This document shows, piece after piece, positions 1 through 10,794 of a stretch of 64,000 nucleotides of DNA (its first letter is position 1; each line of letters begins with the position of its first letter). The stretch is from Ustilaginoidea virens (Eukaryota; Ascomycota; Sordariomycetes; Hypocreales; Clavicipitaceae). The stretch is from assembly GCF_000687475.1 (NCBI RefSeq), contig NC_057318.1, positions 3,286,001 to 3,350,000 on the forward strand, in the 5' to 3' direction. The notes beneath the pieces are model-generated. The model saw only the letters and a program-made list of their open reading frames with translations, was not told where the DNA came from and searched no databases. A program made the position numbers and the translations under genes.

Positions 1-282
1 CCGGTGCAGAACCATCATACTGGAGCCGCCGCCACACGTGGTGAGGCTTCCAGTGATTACCAGGCGTCGGGATCTGTCGATAAAGGCAAGGCGAAGGAGG
101 AGGCTTACGAAATGCATCACGTCGACACAAGCGAAATTGCGACCTCGGGCAGTCACCCGCGTGCCATGGGAAGAAATGAAACGCCTGTGCTCAGCCACCC
201 AGGTTACGGACGGCAAGGACAAACTGCTTCGGCACGGCAAACAACGACAGGCCATGGGGCAAGTCATGGAAACGCCACATAG
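1..282 (+). CDS. Possible 3' end of a gene entering from the left edge
   Basis: The reading frame is open from the first base of the window to a TAG at 280-282, giving 93 residues. They are rich in His, Gly, Thr and Ser and show no recognisable domain. The stretch could be the disordered C-terminus, or last exon, of a gene whose body lies outside the window. It could equally be a chance open frame in GC-rich DNA. Nothing downstream up to CBF5 extends it. Confidence 0.25.
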   Translation, partial: PVQNHHTGAAATRGEASSDYQASGSVDKGKAKEEAYEMHHVDTSEIATSGSHPRAMGRNETPVLSHPGYGRQGQTASARQTTTGHGASHGNAT

Positions 283-774
283 GGTGAACCCTTCAATGTG
301 ATGGACAAGAAAGAATGTCTGATTGATTTTATTGCACGGCGTTGCGGCGTAATCTCTTTTGGAAAAGGTGACTTGGATCTATTGACTGGAAGTTATGCCA
401 TAGAGTTTGAAATCCAAAACCTGATGCACGCGCAGAATCTAACAAAGACTGGGTCGTCACACCTTTAAGTCGCGAGACGATCTCCACTCAAATTCAACCG
501 ACTGTGGCTGAGCAGTGTGGCGGGCGCCTTGACATATAACCCGAAGCGGAATAGATTTACTCTGTACCAGCCACAGCCACAATGGCCAGGAGGCAGAAAA
601 AAAAATCAGAAGGTTTTTTTTTTTTTTTTTTTTTTCTTCAAATCATCGCTGGCAAAACGCAGCAAACGCTTCACCACGAACCTGCAAGCACGCCCTCGTG
701 AGCCGCCTCCGTACGAGTGTGCAGTATTCATCCGGCTGCAGGATCCCGGTTACATTAAAAGATTCGCGGTGACG
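283..774. other. Intergenic region upstream of CBF5
   Basis: No gene is seen. The stretch holds a T22 homopolymer at 614-635 and probably the promoter and 5' UTR of CBF5. The frame upstream of the CBF5 ATG stays open through the T tract, but that extension is low complexity and lies outside the conserved N-terminus. Confidence 0.5.
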
Positions 775-2494
775 ATGGAAATCGTCAAAAGTACAAAGGT
801 GGAGGAGGAGTACACCATCAAGCCGCAGGCCGTGACACCTTCAGTTGACACGAGCTCGTGGCCCCTTCTCCTCAAGAACTACGACAAGCGTGAGTAGCAG
901 CGCTAGAGGAATGGATAGATTGGTTTCATGGATATATACGGCCCAATTGAGCATCTCCAGGGGGTGGAAACTTGGAACTGACACTTGCTTTGTTTCTGTA
1001 GTGCTTGTCCGAACCGGTCACTTCACACCGATCCCTAATGGCTGCTCCCCTCTGAAGCGGGACATCAAGTCCTACATCAGCTCTGGCGTTATCAACCTGG
1101 ACAAGCCATCGAACCCTTCCAGTCACGAAGTTGTATCCTGGGTGAAGCGTATTCTTCGGTTCGTTGCTCTTCTCACCGCCGGTTTGATGCTAGAAATGCT
1201 TGGCTAAAACTGGGGTTGTGAATAGTGCCGAAAAGACTGGCCACAGCGGTACCCTCGATCCCAAGGTTACTGGCTGCCTGATTGTCTGCATCGACCGCGC
1301 CACCCGTCTCGTCAAGTCCCAGCAGGGTGCGGGAAAGGAGTACGTCTGCGTGATTCGCCTTCACGACAAGTTGCCTGGTGGCCAGGCTCAGCTCGCCCGC
1401 GCACTCGAGACCCTGACTGGCGCCTTGTTCCAGCGTCCTCCTTTGATCTCGGCTGTCAAGCGTCAGCTTCGTATCCGGACCATCCACGAGAGCAAACTGA
1501 TCGAGTTTGACAATGAGCGCCACTTGGGCGTGTTCTGGGTCAGTTGCGAGGCCGGTACCTACATTCGAACTCTTTGCGTGCATCTTGGTCTTCTTCTCGG
1601 CGTTGGCGCCCACATGCAGGAACTGCGTCGTGTCCGCAGTGGTGCCATGGACGAGACCAAGCAGCTGGTTACCTTGCACGATGTGCTTGATGCCCAGTGG
1701 ACCATGGACAACACTCGTGACGAGTCATATCTGCGCAAGGTCATTGCTCCCCTTGAGACTCTGTTGACCTCTTACAAACGAATTGTCGTCAAGGACAGCG
1801 CTGTGAATGCTGTCTGCTACGGGGCCAAGCTGATGCTTCCCGGTCTTTTGAGATATGGTATGCAGGGTTCCCATTTAAACGTTACGTGCCAAAAGGGAAA
1901 AAGGAAAAAAAAAAAAAAAGAAGAAAAAAAGTAATGGAGCTAACATGTTTTTCAGAGGCTGGTATTGAGCACCACGAAGAGGTTGTTCTCATGACCACCA
2001 AGGGTGAGGCTATCGCTCTTGGTATTGCGCAGATGTCTACGGTCGAGATGTCTACATGCGATCACGGAGTTGTCGCCAAGGTCAAGAGATGTATCATGGA
2101 GCGCGACCTGTATCCTCGTCGCTGGGGTCTTGGTCCTGTCGCTCAGGAAAAGAAGAAGCTCAGGGCTGACGGCAAGCTGGACAAGTTTGGGCGCACCAAC
2201 GACAATACTCCTGCCACGTGGACGGCCGAGTACAAGGACTACGGCGCAGCGGATACGTCTGCCGCTGCGGCGGCGGCGGCCCCGACGCCCGTGAAGAAGG
2301 TGACGGTAGAGACCAAGATGGAGGTTTCCGCGCCTGGCACCGAAGACGGCGACAAAAAGAAGAGAAAGAAGCACGAGGGCGAGACTCCGGATGAGAAGGC
2401 TGAGCGCAAGCGAAGAAAGGCAGAGAAGAAGGCGGCCAAGGCGGCCAAGAAGACTCCCAAGGGGGAAACGGCTTCCGACGGCGACAGCGATTGA
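775..2494 (+). CDS. CBF5: Cbf5/dyskerin, H/ACA snoRNP pseudouridine synthase
   Basis: This is the catalytic subunit of the box H/ACA snoRNP. It isomerises rRNA uridines to pseudouridine in the nucleolus and is needed for pre-rRNA processing. Exons are read as 775-889, 1002-1158, 1226-1857 and 1956-2494, giving 480 residues, close to the family's usual length. The start is the ATG just before the conserved dyskerin N-terminus (EEEYTIKP, then [10 protein letters not shown]). The TruB catalytic motif GTLDPKVTG spans the exon 2/3 region, with the catalytic Asp near residue 102. A PUA domain follows ([20 protein letters not shown] onward). The tail is a Lys/Glu-rich KKE-type stretch typical of eukaryotic Cbf5. 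Introns are 112, 67 and 98 bp. The third carries a poly-purine run ahead of a GCTAAC branch site. Splice sites are inferred from frame and family consensus. Identity is very secure. Confidence 0.96.
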
Positions 2495-2532
2495 GACGCA
2501 TGCTTTGTAGTGACGAGGGCATTGTTTGATTG

Positions 2533-2535
2533 TTT

Positions 2536-2566
<31 letters not shown>

Positions 2567-2575
2567 GGGGGGGGG
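2533..2575 (+). repeat. (TG)n followed by G25 homopolymer
   Basis: A TG dinucleotide run passes directly into 25 consecutive G bases and then further G-rich clusters. It lies in what should be the 3' UTR of CBF5. Run length could be affected by sequencing error. Confidence 0.9.
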
Positions 2576-2918
2576 AGGGGAGGGAGGTGGGCTCTGGAAG
2601 GGAGTTTTGAACTTGGGACCATGATGTGGACATGTGGGACGGTTATGCTGTACCATATTCTGATCTGAGACTTGGGGTAAACGGCGTTTTGGCATGGATC
2701 GATTTGAAGGAGGGGGGCCATGATTTCAAACTCGGCAGAATGTACGCAGCAGTATTACTTTAGGTCTGGTACGTTCTATGGTCTTAAAGTCGGTACGTAC
2801 GCGTACGGAGCAGTCTGGATGGAGAAGGGTAAAGCTTAGTCCGTGCCGAATGCTTTGGCAGGAGCCAGGCAGGAGTGGCAAACCCTTTTGGATCGCTTCC
2901 ATGCCATTCCATCCCCTA

Positions 2919-2963
2919 CCTACTACTACTACTACTACTACTACTTACTACTACTACTTACTA
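2919..2963 (+). repeat. TAC trinucleotide microsatellite
   Basis: An interrupted run of TAC/CTA trinucleotides, ending in a TACTCCGTA motif at 2962-2970. Confidence 0.85.
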
Positions 2964-3689
2964 CTCCGTACCTTACCTACCTTTGGCTCCTAGGCAGTTT
3001 TGATAATTTTGATTTTTTTTTTTTTTGATTTTTTCTTTTTCGTCTTTGTGCCCCTCCGCGTCTCGTCAAAAGAAGTGTCAGAAGAAGCGAGATACCCTTG
3101 GAGTCAATGGCCGTCGACGCCAGCTCGTGAGTCACGCTCGGGCAATACTCGTCTGGGCTGTCAATGCCACCACCACCCGCAGCAGCGGCGCTCCACCGTT
3201 CCCCCCTCCTTGCTTGGCACGACATGCAGGTGCGTGTCGTGCCCAGCAACCTCGTACACCCCAGCGCCCCTCGGCCGTCTTCAAACCACCTTGACCGGGT
3301 CGTGGATCGTGGACCGTGGATTGTGAACCGTGATGGACTTTGGACTCAACCGTCGTTGCAAGCATCACCGGACACGGGGGACGCTATTCGCCAAGCCTCC
3401 CCTCCCGACGTGATGAAGAAGGTGATGTGATGGTGGCTGGCTTCAGAGATGAGATGGCTTGACTTGGCTGGGCACCTCTGCTTTGGCTTCCAGCAAATCT
3501 TTGCCAGCTGCATCTGCCGGCCGCTGCATGTCGCGTATGTTGGTCTTGGAACATTGACTGACCTGACCTGACCTGGCCATGGCCGTTTTCCTTGCCGCCA
3601 CCGAGTACTCCGCACTCCGTACGGCTCGGCTCGCTTGCATAGAAGCCCGCCTACCTTACTCCAGCTTACTCTAGATTTCAAAGACGCTG

Positions 3690-3705
3690 TACGGAGTACT
3701 CCGTA
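3690..3705. promoter_or_regulatory. Perfect 16-bp palindrome TACGGAGTACTCCGTA
   Basis: This is a self-complementary 16-mer about 97 bp upstream of the membrane-protein ATG. Half-sites (TACTCCGTA or TACGGAGTA and close variants) recur in many intergenic stretches of this window. The position suits a promoter element, but function is inference only. Confidence 0.4.
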
Positions 3706-3801
3706 TCGTGCCCGGCGCACTCGCCAAGTCTCTTGCTATTTCCGCTCCTCGACGGCAAAACAACCGCCGACTGAACTGAGCTGAGCGGTGATAATCCTGC
3801 C

Positions 3802-5238
3802 ATGGCTCGTGCTCGTGCTGCCGGAACGGAAACCCTCCTCCTCCTCGCCGCCATGCTCGCCGCGGCAGCGGGCCTCCCCGAGGTCACGCCCAACTCGCCC
3901 TGCTCGTCAGCGTGTTTCGACTGGGGAGGCCTGGACGCAAGCTCGCCAAGCGGCACCACCAGGGGCAGCGATGTCGACATCGTCTGCCCCGACCACCAGT
4001 TCGACACCACCGCCAGGGGACGCAAGCTCGCCTCCTGCCTTGGCTGTCTGCAACACAGCACCTTTAGCCAGGGCGTCGAGAGCGACCAGGCGTGGTTCCT
4101 CTGTAAGCCCGTCCCGTCTCCCTGCCCGTCTTCTCGTCTTTTGCGGGCATACGTGGGTTCAAATTGCAAAGGGAGGAAGAGGAAGAAGAAGAAGAAGAAG
4201 AAGAAGAAGAAGAAGCTAAAAGGTGCCTTTAGACAACCTCCGATATGCCTTTACTTCCTGCGTGTTTGGGTCCCCCAACGGCACGGCCGTTTCGTCCCAC
4301 CCGTGTGCCACGTCCGAGGCATGTGGCCGTCTCGCACCGGCTTTGCAAGACGGCCTCGCGCACCCACGCCGAGTTGAGCGCCTGGGCTACTGCGATGGCG
4401 TGTTGTTTGCCTCACGCGCCAACGCCTGTGTAGAATGTGTCCGAGCCGACGGGCAGCACGCCTACCTCTCAAACTGTAAGTCGCTGACCCAAGAAGAGAA
4501 AATCCACCTCTCCACTACCTAACCCTCCCCCCTTCTTCCCAAGTCTTGGTCGTCCTCGAGGCAGCATGCCAGCAGAAACCACACGCAACGCAAGCAATCG
4601 GCCTCAACGACACCATCTTCTCCCACCACGCCGTCCAACTCGCCCAGCCTGCTTCCTCGTCCCCTCCGCCATTGACCACCCCCGCCATCGTGGGCATCCT
4701 CGTCGGCGCCATCGTCCTGGTCGCCCTCCTGAGCGGCTGCGTCTTCCTGCACCTCCGCAAACGCAGGAGCCGCACCCTTCGCTTTAGACGCACCTTGTCG
4801 TTCCGCTGCAAGACAGCCGCCTCCACGACTTGTGCAGCCCAGGCCCTGTATCAGGATGACCATCACAATGCCGAGCGCTTCTTCTCTGAAAAAGGAGCCG
4901 CGATGGCAAGCATGTCCCCCGTGGCGAGGTCGGAGCCTCCGCGGTGGACCCAGACAAGCGCCCACAGGCAGCTGACTACCACAAAGACGGCGGTGCCGCG
5001 TCCCCCGCCGGCGTATTCGCCTGAGGGCATGGGCTTCTCTCCAGACTACTACACGCCTACCAGCCCCGATTTCACGAGACCCAACGTGTCTCCGCTCACC
5101 TACAGAGCCGGTGGTTCGCCTGGCGTCACGGCCCTGCGCGCTTTTGGCGCTGCGTCTCCAGGGAGGGAAGCCTCGCTCAGCTCCAGAGCCATGCGGGGAG
5201 AACGAGACACACGTCCCGGTCTGCCGTCCATGCATTGA
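3802..5238 (+). CDS. Single-pass Cys-rich plasma-membrane/cell-wall surface protein
   Basis: Exons 3802-4102, 4233-4475 and 4544-5238 give 412 residues. The N-terminus has a hydrophobic signal peptide (TLLLLAAMLAAAAG). A lumenal/extracellular part of about 200 residues follows, with many Cys (CSSAC, CLGC, CVEC). Next is a Ser/Pro stretch, one transmembrane helix near residues 228-250 (PAIVGILVGAIVLVALLSG), a stop-transfer HLRKRR, and a cytoplasmic tail of about 160 residues rich in Ser, Pro and Arg. This layout matches fungal proteins often labelled LPXTG-domain-like or WSC-like surface sensors. I see no catalytic motif, so sensing or wall contact is inference. Introns are 130 and 68 bp. The first contains an AAG repeat before a GCTAAA branch-like site. 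Residue joins FLYNLRYAF and LSNFLVV restore a smooth frame across both introns. Confidence 0.8.
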
Positions 5239-5935
5239 GGATTCAGACCAGCTTTGAGCCCTCCTTCGGTGAGGCAAAGAACTTGGGTGTCTATCCTTTT
5301 TTCCCATTAGTTAACTTGCTCTTATTCCTTCACCGTCGTCATGGAAGCGGAAGGCGGGTCAGGGTAACGAAGCTTGGGGAAGAAAAAAAAAGGGGGGGGG
5401 TGAAGCCGGGGGGGTTCTACGAGTGAAGAGAAGCACCCTTGCGCCGGCGCAACGCCTCAGCTACGTATCGCATCGCAATGGCAACTGTCAGTGTCACCCC
5501 CAGTCACCCAATGCGAGTTTGAACCATGTTGTGAGCCCCGTCAGCCGTCACAAATCCGTGACGCAAGGGAAAAAGTGTCCCATTACCACGAGGGTTTCCC
5601 TTGACCGTCCATAATGCTACAAGTCATGCCAATGCTCGCTTATACAAAATGAGCCCTTTGCAAGAAGAAGAAGAAATAAAAAACAAGAAACAAAGCAATA
5701 CAAGGGAAACAACCCCCCCCCCCCCCCTCCGGGGCAAATCAGCTTGCCCAGCTTGCCAAGTTTTGCAAAAAACTCAGATAATGTCGCAAGGGGACATGTG
5801 CCGCTGACGCACGCACGCACGGCAGCGGAATGACCAGACTTGATGAGCGTCCCGCGCCAGCTCGGAAAGCCGCCCATCGTCCCGCCAGCACCAGAATGCA
5901 ACGCGGAAATTGTGAACCGAACCCCCTCCCCACGC
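5239..5935. other. Convergent intergenic region
   Basis: Lies between the ends of the membrane-protein gene (+) and SAC3 (-). It holds a C15 run at 5713-5727 and A-rich tracts. No gene is seen. Confidence 0.6.
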
Positions 5936-8900
5936 CTAATCTTGTCCCGCGACGCCGTCCAAGATGCCGTCGTCGAGCCAGGGCGGGCATTCGCGCCCCC
6001 GCGATTCGCTCCGCAGCCGCTGAGTCTGCGACCTGAACCATTCTGCGCCTTGCTCCAGCTCTTGCCGAATCGCCTTGAGCTCGCTCGTGAGCTTCTCCGC
6101 CTCGCTCATGATCCGCTTGTGTCTGCTTCGTCCCCCCGCGGCATTGGTGGTGCCTGCGGCGGACCGCTTTCTCTTGTTGGTGGCTGAGGAATCATCCACG
6201 GCCGGCACGCCCGTCTTGCTGGTGGGGGACCCAGAGGCATTGCCGTTGCCGTTGCCGTTGCCCTTGGCCTTGGCGTTGGCGTTGGCGTCTCCGCTCACGG
6301 AAGCCCGACGGCTCGAGCGGCCCCCCGTGGTGGAGGACCCAAACGCCAGGCTGGAGTAGAGGCTGGGTCTCGACCTCATGTCGTACGCCATGGACTCTGG
6401 TACGGCAGTCGCGTCTGGCAGCTGCTCAATGCCCATGGCCTTGAGGCGCCATCGAGCGGACGCATTGCTGGCGGGCCGTGGGCCCTCCGGCGGCTCGCTG
6501 CTTCGGCAGGACATCGAGGGCAGCGATCGGCGGAAGCGTTCTGGTTTGCCCAGATACATGTCGCGCAAGGCCCGTGTTTTGCTCCCGAACCGTCGGCTCG
6601 AGCTGGGCGGCGACGGCTCCCTGGACTGGCCGCCGGTCGTGATGGAGTTGCTCCTCGACCGAAAGCCCTCCTCCCGAACGATGGAGTCGGCGACCTCGCG
6701 CGCGTCGTCGTCGTCCATGCCGGACAGCACGCCGCTCGAGAGCAACGCTACTCTTGCCTCCGACCTCGTCACCTTCTTCCGCTGGAGCATCTTCGCAAAC
6801 TCCTCGGGCCGATTGATGTCGGAGAGTTCCGCTCGTTGCCTCGCTGCCTGTTTGGCCGCCTCCGTTTGCGCTTTATGCTCGGCTGCATGCTGCGACGCGT
6901 AGAATGCTCGGAGCTGGTCTCGCCCGCCGCGTCGAAGAGCGCTCAGCCGTTTCTCCCTGGCGTGCCGCCTCCACCTGTAAAAGTACTTGAGGGATAGATT
7001 GTACTTTCTAAAGTTTTGCACCTCTTCGTCGACGCGCCTCTCCTCCTCTATCCGCCTCGTTTCCGCCGTCTTGTTCTCATAGTCGCTAAACGTTTTGCTG
7101 ACAATATCATCAATCATGAATATTTGAAACTGTTCCAGTACGCCATTGTCGCCCAAAACGAACCACGTGGTAAAGTCAGCCATCAGATCTCGGGGAGGAG
7201 CTGCAGGTTGGGCATGTGTAGAAGCAGCAGGTGCTGATGTGCTGGGCTGGCTCAGGGCTGATCCGGCCAAGGGTTTTGGCTGATTTGCAAGGCCCGAAAG
7301 AGGGTTCGACGACGACGTGCCGCCGGTTGCTGACAGACCGGAGAATATTGCCGTAGACTGAATCACGGGCTCATCCGCGGTCGAGGAGGGAATCGCTGGT
7401 GATGGTGCTGCATCATTGGTCACAGCAATTGAGCTTGAGGAGCTCCCTGGCAAATCTGGCGCTATGGATGGATTGGGCGTTGTGTTTGCAGTACTGTTGC
7501 TGGGCTTGGCCACGTTTGAACCCCCAAACGGGGCCGATCTGGCCTGGGGAGGCGTCCAATTCGCAAGGTTTGCAAATACGGCAGCAGGCTTATTCGTTCC
7601 AACATCGATCAAAGAAGGTGGGTGACTATCTGACGGCGATCTATCGATATTCGAGACTACTTTCGACTGAGGAATAGGTGGCGGCGGCATTGAGGCTGAA
7701 GAGGAGGCAGACTTTGAGTCACCGGATAGTCTGGTGGATGAGAAAGGATTCGCGGTGCCAGGATTTTCGGCGCTTACAGAAAAGCAAGCTTGTAGTTTGG
7801 ATGCCATTGACGGGAACGTTGCGCTGCTCTCCCTAAAGGCCGGTTGTTGACCTGTCGTTTCTGGCGTCAACGTCGACGAGTTCATGGTGACAGCCGCAGC
7901 ACCGCCTTTGAACATGCTCATCGCATCTCTACCTCCATCACCGGCCTTGGACGCGAACAAGGACGCTGGAGATGCTGTAGAAGCGAATGGATTCAACTTT
8001 GAGTGACTTTCGGAGGCAGCAGCTGGCGCGCCAAAGGGATTGCCGCGAGTGATGGAAGTATCCTTGCTTTGAGAGCTTAAAGGTGCAGCAGCGTTCGATG
8101 CTGCAAATCGTCAGTGAAGCGGCCACGAGGCAATTCGATATCATCGAGACGGCATGACATGTCTCACCTTGCTGGCGACCCAAGATTTGCGTCGATGAGA
8201 GTCCTGGCGTGCCGAACGGGGATGCCAGGGAAGGACGCTCAGCCGAAAGACGGTTAGGAAAGACCTCCGACAAGCCGGACAGCCCAGATGGCCCAGGATT
8301 GTAGCCAACATCCTCGACGAAAAGGCTGCCTTCGGATCCGAGGCTGTTGGTGCTCTTTGCAGCGGTGGAATCTTGAAACACAGTGTTGTGAATCACTTCT
8401 GGAAGAGGTCGTGATGATCGTTTGCGCTCCACCAGGCTGTGAGAATACTGATGTTGCAGCCTGCGATGAGGCAGTGGTAGTTTGTCGTCAAGGACTAGTA
8501 TATTTCCTCCTAGACCTGGCTGACCTTCGGGATCGGCGGCAAACTCAAAGTCGTGAAGCTCGGCAAAGTCGATGGCCTGCTCAACGGTATCAAACTGCAG
8601 GAAATTGTTAAGTACTGCCGCTGTTATGTCCTTGGCAGGGTCCTTGGGTCTAGCCAGAGCTCGTTTTACTGTCTGCAATATCGACCTCCGAAGCTGCGGG
8701 AAATGGCATTCGGCAAAACAGGCCATGGTGTACGAGACCTTGGGATCTCGCACGATTCGGAAATAAGCCTGAGGAGAGGTCGCCGCAGCAAGAGAGGGCC
8801 CGTCCTTGAGTGGGCCATGAAAGTTGCTTGTGTTCTGGAGCGCCTCAACTAGCGAAACCGCCGTTCGAACCTCATCCGAGTCCCGCCAGTGGTGGGGTTT

Positions 8901-10160
8901 CCATTGCCGTTGGAGGGTCTCTAGGATGCTCGGATCTTCCGCGTGGAATAATAGGTAGTAGGCTCGGAATTCGGATTCATTCTCGCACGCTATCCCTTGT
9001 TCGCCGCAGTCGTCGTACACGTCTCGCAAGGACAGGAGAGCCTTGCCTAGCTGTTCGAGCTCCTGTTGCTGAACAAAGTCTTCGGGTGCCTTTCCCTCTT
9101 GGGAGAGGAGATGCAGGGAGGTAACATGAAATCTGGCAATGTTCTCCAGTACGTAAACTTGGGTTTTGGTCTCCTCCGGCGTCAACGAAGAGAAGAAGGA
9201 AAAGTCCCGACGGATGGCGCGTGTACGGTCCCAGAGAAAGCCGTGGACTTTGGGCAGGTTTGCGTCGGTCCGCAGTAGTTGGTCCAAGAGATAGTCGAGC
9301 GTCCTCCGGAGGGCAGGAACGGACCGAACATCCATGGGCAGGGGGGCCTCTTGGCCAGCGGCCGATCGTGCCAGCTTTTTGACCATTTTACTCGGGTTCG
9401 CATGGCTCGTCTGGGGATCCTTCTCTGCCTGAACAACATCGAGCTCCGTGATTCTTGTTATCTTCTCAAACTCGGGGCACATATCCTCACATATGCCCTT
9501 GAATTCTATAGCATCGCTAAGCGCTTTGCGTTTCTCCGGGTCGTCAATCAAGCCAGCTTTGGTCAACGATGCTCGAACCCTTTTCCGGTACGCCTCATGC
9601 TGCTCCCTGAACTTGGCCATTGCTTGCTTGTTCTCGGGGTCTCCGGGTCGTGATGGCCAGGGCGGGGGGCTAATGCCATCTTGCCGTAATCTTTCGTAGA
9701 CCTTTTTCGCCAGAGGATCTGCTGAGTTGTGAGGCACGACTGCTACTCTGTTGGTTTCTTCGTTGGACGACGTGCAGGCCGGCGAAGAAGGGGCTCGGGG
9801 GCGTCCGCTGTCCAAATGCGGTACCTGAGACAGTCCGTTCGAGTTGCCGGCATCGCGTCGTCGAGATTGAGCAGCAGAACCGTCCCTGGCTTTTGACTTC
9901 TTTGCGTATGCATCCGAGCGACCTCGTTTGCCCTTTTGCGACCCGCCGCTGCCGCCGAGGCTCGCATCCTTTGTTTGAAAAGGATTGTTGTGTTTCCGTG
10001 TGTTCTTTCTCGAGTCGCCTGCATCACCAACGCCGAATGGGTTTGTCTCGCCTTTGGATGGCGCGGCAGCGAAAGGGTTGACCATGGGCGCTGGACCGCG
10101 CGTCCCTGCAGCAAAGGACGCAAACATCCGGTTCGACGATGCAACGGGCGTCGCATTCAC
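5936..10160 (-). CDS. SAC3: Sac3/GANP-family nuclear mRNA export scaffold (TREX-2)
   Basis: Sac3 scaffolds the TREX-2 complex, which couples SAGA-dependent transcription to mRNA export at nuclear pores. Two exons, 10160-8168 and 8100-5936, give 1385 residues. The 67-bp intron has a GTGAGA donor and a CACTGAC branch site. The N-terminus is low complexity with NPF/FG motifs, a plausible contact zone for export receptors. The Sac3/GANP domain starts with ICEDMCPEFEKITR near residue 223 and runs to about 540 (DVRSVPALRRTLDYLLDQL, FHVTSLHLLSQEG). After a long Ser/Pro-rich linker, residues of about 970-1050 (IDDIVSKTF through KYFYRWRRHAREKR) look like the CID helix that binds Sus1 and Cdc31. The C-terminus has a short coiled-coil-like segment. 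The start was chosen as the first ATG ahead of the NPF-rich region, and the stop is TAG at 5936-5938. Family assignment is firm; complex partners are from known homologues. Confidence 0.9.
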
Positions 10161-10794
10161 CTAAGCTGTTGACTCTCGCACATGGAGAATATGCATGTGT
10201 CCCGCGAGCAGCAGGGGAGCTGGGCAAATCTATAAATAAAGAAAAAAAAAGGATGGACTGGGTGATTTGGCAGAGAAGCTATTCGCAGGCCTGTTCAGGC
10301 AGCCTGAAGCTCTCAAACTCTCCGAACTAGCTTCTCTTTGTCTAGCTCCCTCACGTGACGCGCGGATTTGGACAACTCAAAGCCGCAAGCAACCCCGTCA
10401 GGCGTGCAACAGCGCGGAAATCGTTTGGCATTTTGTGAAACGGAGAAGACCTTTCGAATATTCCAGAGTCTGTCGTATGTACGGAGCACTCCGTGCGGCG
10501 AAATATTCTTGACTGACTTTCCCGTACAATGACTCCAGTGGTCAAGGTTTTGCCCTGCCAAGTTTTGGCGCGTCTGCTGCTACTCCGTACTTTGCTTAGC
10601 CAGCCATCCTCACCCCAACCCACCGCCGCCATCATCACCGGCCATCGAATTCTCCAATCACCAACCAACCACCAAGGGTTCCGGGAATAAACAAGTCAGC
10701 GCAAAGCAAAAATATCGAATTAACTCCGTACAAATCGATCCAAATAGTTTTCATGTTTCATCAAATCGTGACTATAGGAAATGGCTTTTCCCGG
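10161..10794. other. Intergenic: SAC3 promoter and LTV1 3' flank
   Basis: 634 bp with no gene. Three or four TACTCCGTA-type motifs lie near 10489-10506, 10581-10590 and 10722-10730. Confidence 0.6.

Larger units (their letters stand above)
2495..3801. other. Intergenic: CBF5 3' flank and promoter region of the membrane-protein gene
   Basis: No gene is seen. A TG repeat runs into a G25 homopolymer at 2551-2575, 56 bp past the CBF5 stop. TAC trinucleotide repeats lie at about 2919-2963. Several copies of the TACTCCGTA motif are present, including the palindrome at 3690-3705. Short open frames here have no family resemblance. Confidence 0.6.

Noticed and set aside
1952..2695. Open frame of 247 codons antisense to CBF5
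   Set aside because: It mirrors the Lys-rich CBF5 tail and the G25 tract (poly-Pro), with no family resemblance.
4519..5307. Open frame of 262 codons antisense to the membrane-protein gene
   Set aside because: High-GC shadow frame; the plus strand has a signal peptide, a transmembrane helix and consistent splice joins.
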